Shown here in pieces: positions 5,283 through 6,295 of a stretch of 6,295 nucleotides of DNA. Every line of letters begins with the position of its first letter. The first letter of the stretch is position 1. The DNA lies in assembly GCA_033722075.1 (NCBI GenBank), contig JAWVZU010000232.1:1-6295 (forward strand). The letters run 5' to 3'. The notes below the pieces were generated by a model that saw nothing but the letters and a program-made list of their open reading frames with translations, was not told where the DNA came from and did not search any database. Source of the stretch: JAWVZU01 sp033722075. GTDB lineage: Bacteria; Pseudomonadota; Gammaproteobacteria; Xanthomonadales; SZUA-38. Position numbers and translations under genes: made by a program.

Positions 5283-5288
5283 CCTCCT
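5283..5288 (-). promoter_or_regulatory. Strong ribosome-binding site of the PKHD hydroxylase gene
   Basis: On the minus strand AGGAGG ends 4 nt before the ATG at 5278. It is the best Shine-Dalgarno match in the window, lies within the 18-bp gap after the fumarylacetoacetase stop, and fixes the start of the dioxygenase. Confidence 0.8.
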
Positions 5289-5296
5289 GTCTCGAG

Positions 5297-6295
5297 CTAC
5301 TTGGCCGGCAGGACCTTGGTCCGGACCTCGCCGAAACCGATCGGCGTTCCGCCTTCGCCGGCCCGGCCGCGCATGATGACCGTGTCGCCATCCTCGATGA
5401 ATCGTCGCTCGCCGCCATCGTCCAGCTTGACGACCTTGGAACCGCGCCAGGACAACTCCAGCATCGAACCATAGGACTCCTCGCTCGTACCGGAAATCGT
5501 GCCGGACGCCATCATGTCGCCGGCGTTGATGTTGCACCCGTTGACCGTGTGATGGGCCAGCTGCTGGCGCATGGACCAGTAGAGGTGGCGAAAGTTCGAG
5601 CGGCATACGACGCTTTCCCGGCCACTGCCCGGATCGATGAGCACCTCCAGGTCGATGTCGAAGTGGCTCTCCGGTTTCTGCTGCAGGTAGGGCAGGACCT
5701 CCGGGTCCTGGACCGGCCCCTTGATCCGAAAAGGTTCCAGCGCGTCCAGGGTGACGATCCACGGGGAAATGCTCGAAGCAAAGCTTTTGGCCAAGAAAGG
5801 GCCCAGCGGCACATATTCCCACTTCTGGATATCGCGCGCCGACCAGTCGTTGAACAGGACCAGGCCGAAGATGTAGTCCTCGGCTTCGTCGGTGCTGATG
5901 GATTCGCCCAGGGGACGTCCCTGGAAGGTCACGAAGGCCATCTCCAGTTCGAAGTCCAGCAGGCGGCACGGCCCGAAGGAAGGCGCATCGGCGTCGTCCG
6001 CCTTGGTCTGACCCTTGGGTCGATGGATCGCGACGCCCGTGGGAATGATGCTGGAAGCCCGCCCGTGATAACCGACCGGCAGGTGCTTCCAGTTGGGCAT
6101 TAGCGCGTTGTCCGGATCACGGAACATGCTGCCGACGTTGAACGCATGCTGCTCGGAGGAATAGAAATCGGTGTAATCCCCAACGTCCACCGGCAGGCAC
6201 ATGGTGACGTCCGCCTGCCGGACCAGGGCCTCTTCGCGCAGGACCTCGTCGTCCCGGAGTTCCTCGTTCTCGGCATTGAGCAGGTCCGAGACCCG
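5297..6295 (-). CDS. fahA: Fumarylacetoacetase (fumarylacetoacetate hydrolase), 5' end outside window
   Basis: This enzyme splits 4-fumarylacetoacetate into fumarate and acetoacetate, the last step of tyrosine/homogentisate breakdown. The frame is open to the window edge; 332 residues are visible, and by alignment with the mouse enzyme about 83 are missing. Counting from the in-frame Met at 6202 (not a real start; 31 residues of the same frame precede it), the mouse residues line up with an offset of 114. Metal ligands D126, E199, E201 and D233 are D12, E85, E87 and D119. Catalytic H133 is H19. R142, Y159, R237, Q240, Y244 and K253 are R28, Y45, R123, Q126, Y130 and K139. T350 and E364 are T235 and E249 (offset 115). 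Signature stretches are GDYTDFYSSEQHA, LPVGYHGRASS, NDWSARDIQKWEYVPLGPF and MASGTISGT. It is therefore a true fumarylacetoacetase, not just a member of the wider FAH superfamily. Other homogentisate-pathway genes may lie beyond the right edge. Confidence 0.97.
   Translation of the reverse strand, partial: RVSDLLNAENEELRDDEVLREEALVRQADVTMCLPVDVGDYTDFYSSEQHAFNVGSMFRDPDNALMPNWKHLPVGYHGRASSIIPTGVAIHRPKGQTKADDADAPSFGPCRLLDFELEMAFVTFQGRPLGESISTDEAEDYIFGLVLFNDWSARDIQKWEYVPLGPFLAKSFASSISPWIVTLDALEPFRIKGPVQDPEVLPYLQQKPESHFDIDLEVLIDPGSGRESVVCRSNFRHLYWSMRQQLAHHTVNGCNINAGDMMASGTISGTSEESYGSMLELSWRGSKVVKLDDGGERRFIEDGDTVIMRGRAGEGGTPIGFGEVRTKVLPAK

Noticed and set aside
4602..5969. 455-codon open frame on the minus strand
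   Set aside because: It spans the fumarylacetoacetase and dioxygenase genes in another frame and has the Arg/Gly/Pro-rich make-up typical of out-of-frame GC-rich DNA.
4667..6103. 478-codon open frame on the plus strand
   Set aside because: It is antisense to two well-supported genes, and its protein has no recognisable family features.

Overview
The window is GC-rich (roughly 60-65% by eye), densely packed bacterial chromosome. Gene content and protein style suggest a gammaproteobacterium, perhaps Xanthomonadales/Lysobacterales-like. That placement is inference from gene types (outer-membrane-type lipoproteins, DUF2784, a full-type fumarylacetoacetase, a PKHD hydroxylase), not from a marker gene. 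There are no rRNA or tRNA genes, CRISPR arrays, transposases or phage genes. Eight protein genes are supported, and two of them run off the window edges.

Left part, plus strand (1-4370). The 3' end of a probable GNAT acetyltransferase is followed 2 bp later by a small DUF2784 membrane protein. After an 83-bp gap with a plausible sigma-70 promoter and an inverted repeat comes a 703-residue lipoprotein metallopeptidase of family M13 with a complete zinc site. Four bp after it, starting with GTG, is a 208-residue alpha/beta hydrolase of the KANL3/Tex30 type with an intact Ser-Asp-His triad. A second promoter-like sequence precedes a BON-domain lipoprotein. Nine bp after that lies an unrecognised 157-residue protein with one membrane anchor.

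Middle (4371-4612). This is a convergent intergenic region of 242 bp with no gene but much secondary structure: an imperfect REP-like palindrome, then a perfect 33-nt repeat present twice (97-bp period). The 64-bp spacer between the two copies carries two further hairpins, one with a 12-bp stem. The second repeat copy is followed by TTTATT, so it may also terminate the plus-strand genes. This cassette is the least explained part of the window.

Right part, minus strand (6295-4613). A fumarylacetoacetase gene lacks its 5' end, but every active-site residue visible in this part is conserved. It performs the last step of tyrosine/homogentisate breakdown. Eighteen bp downstream, behind a strong AGGAGG ribosome-binding site, is a PKHD-type Fe(II)/2-oxoglutarate dioxygenase. 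The two look like one operon with its promoter outside the window.

No complete new system stands out. The protein genes are recognisable housekeeping or accessory families apart from the 157-residue membrane protein. The best leads are the intergenic repeat/hairpin cassette, the fumarylacetoacetase-PKHD pairing, and the BON lipoprotein-orphan membrane protein pair.
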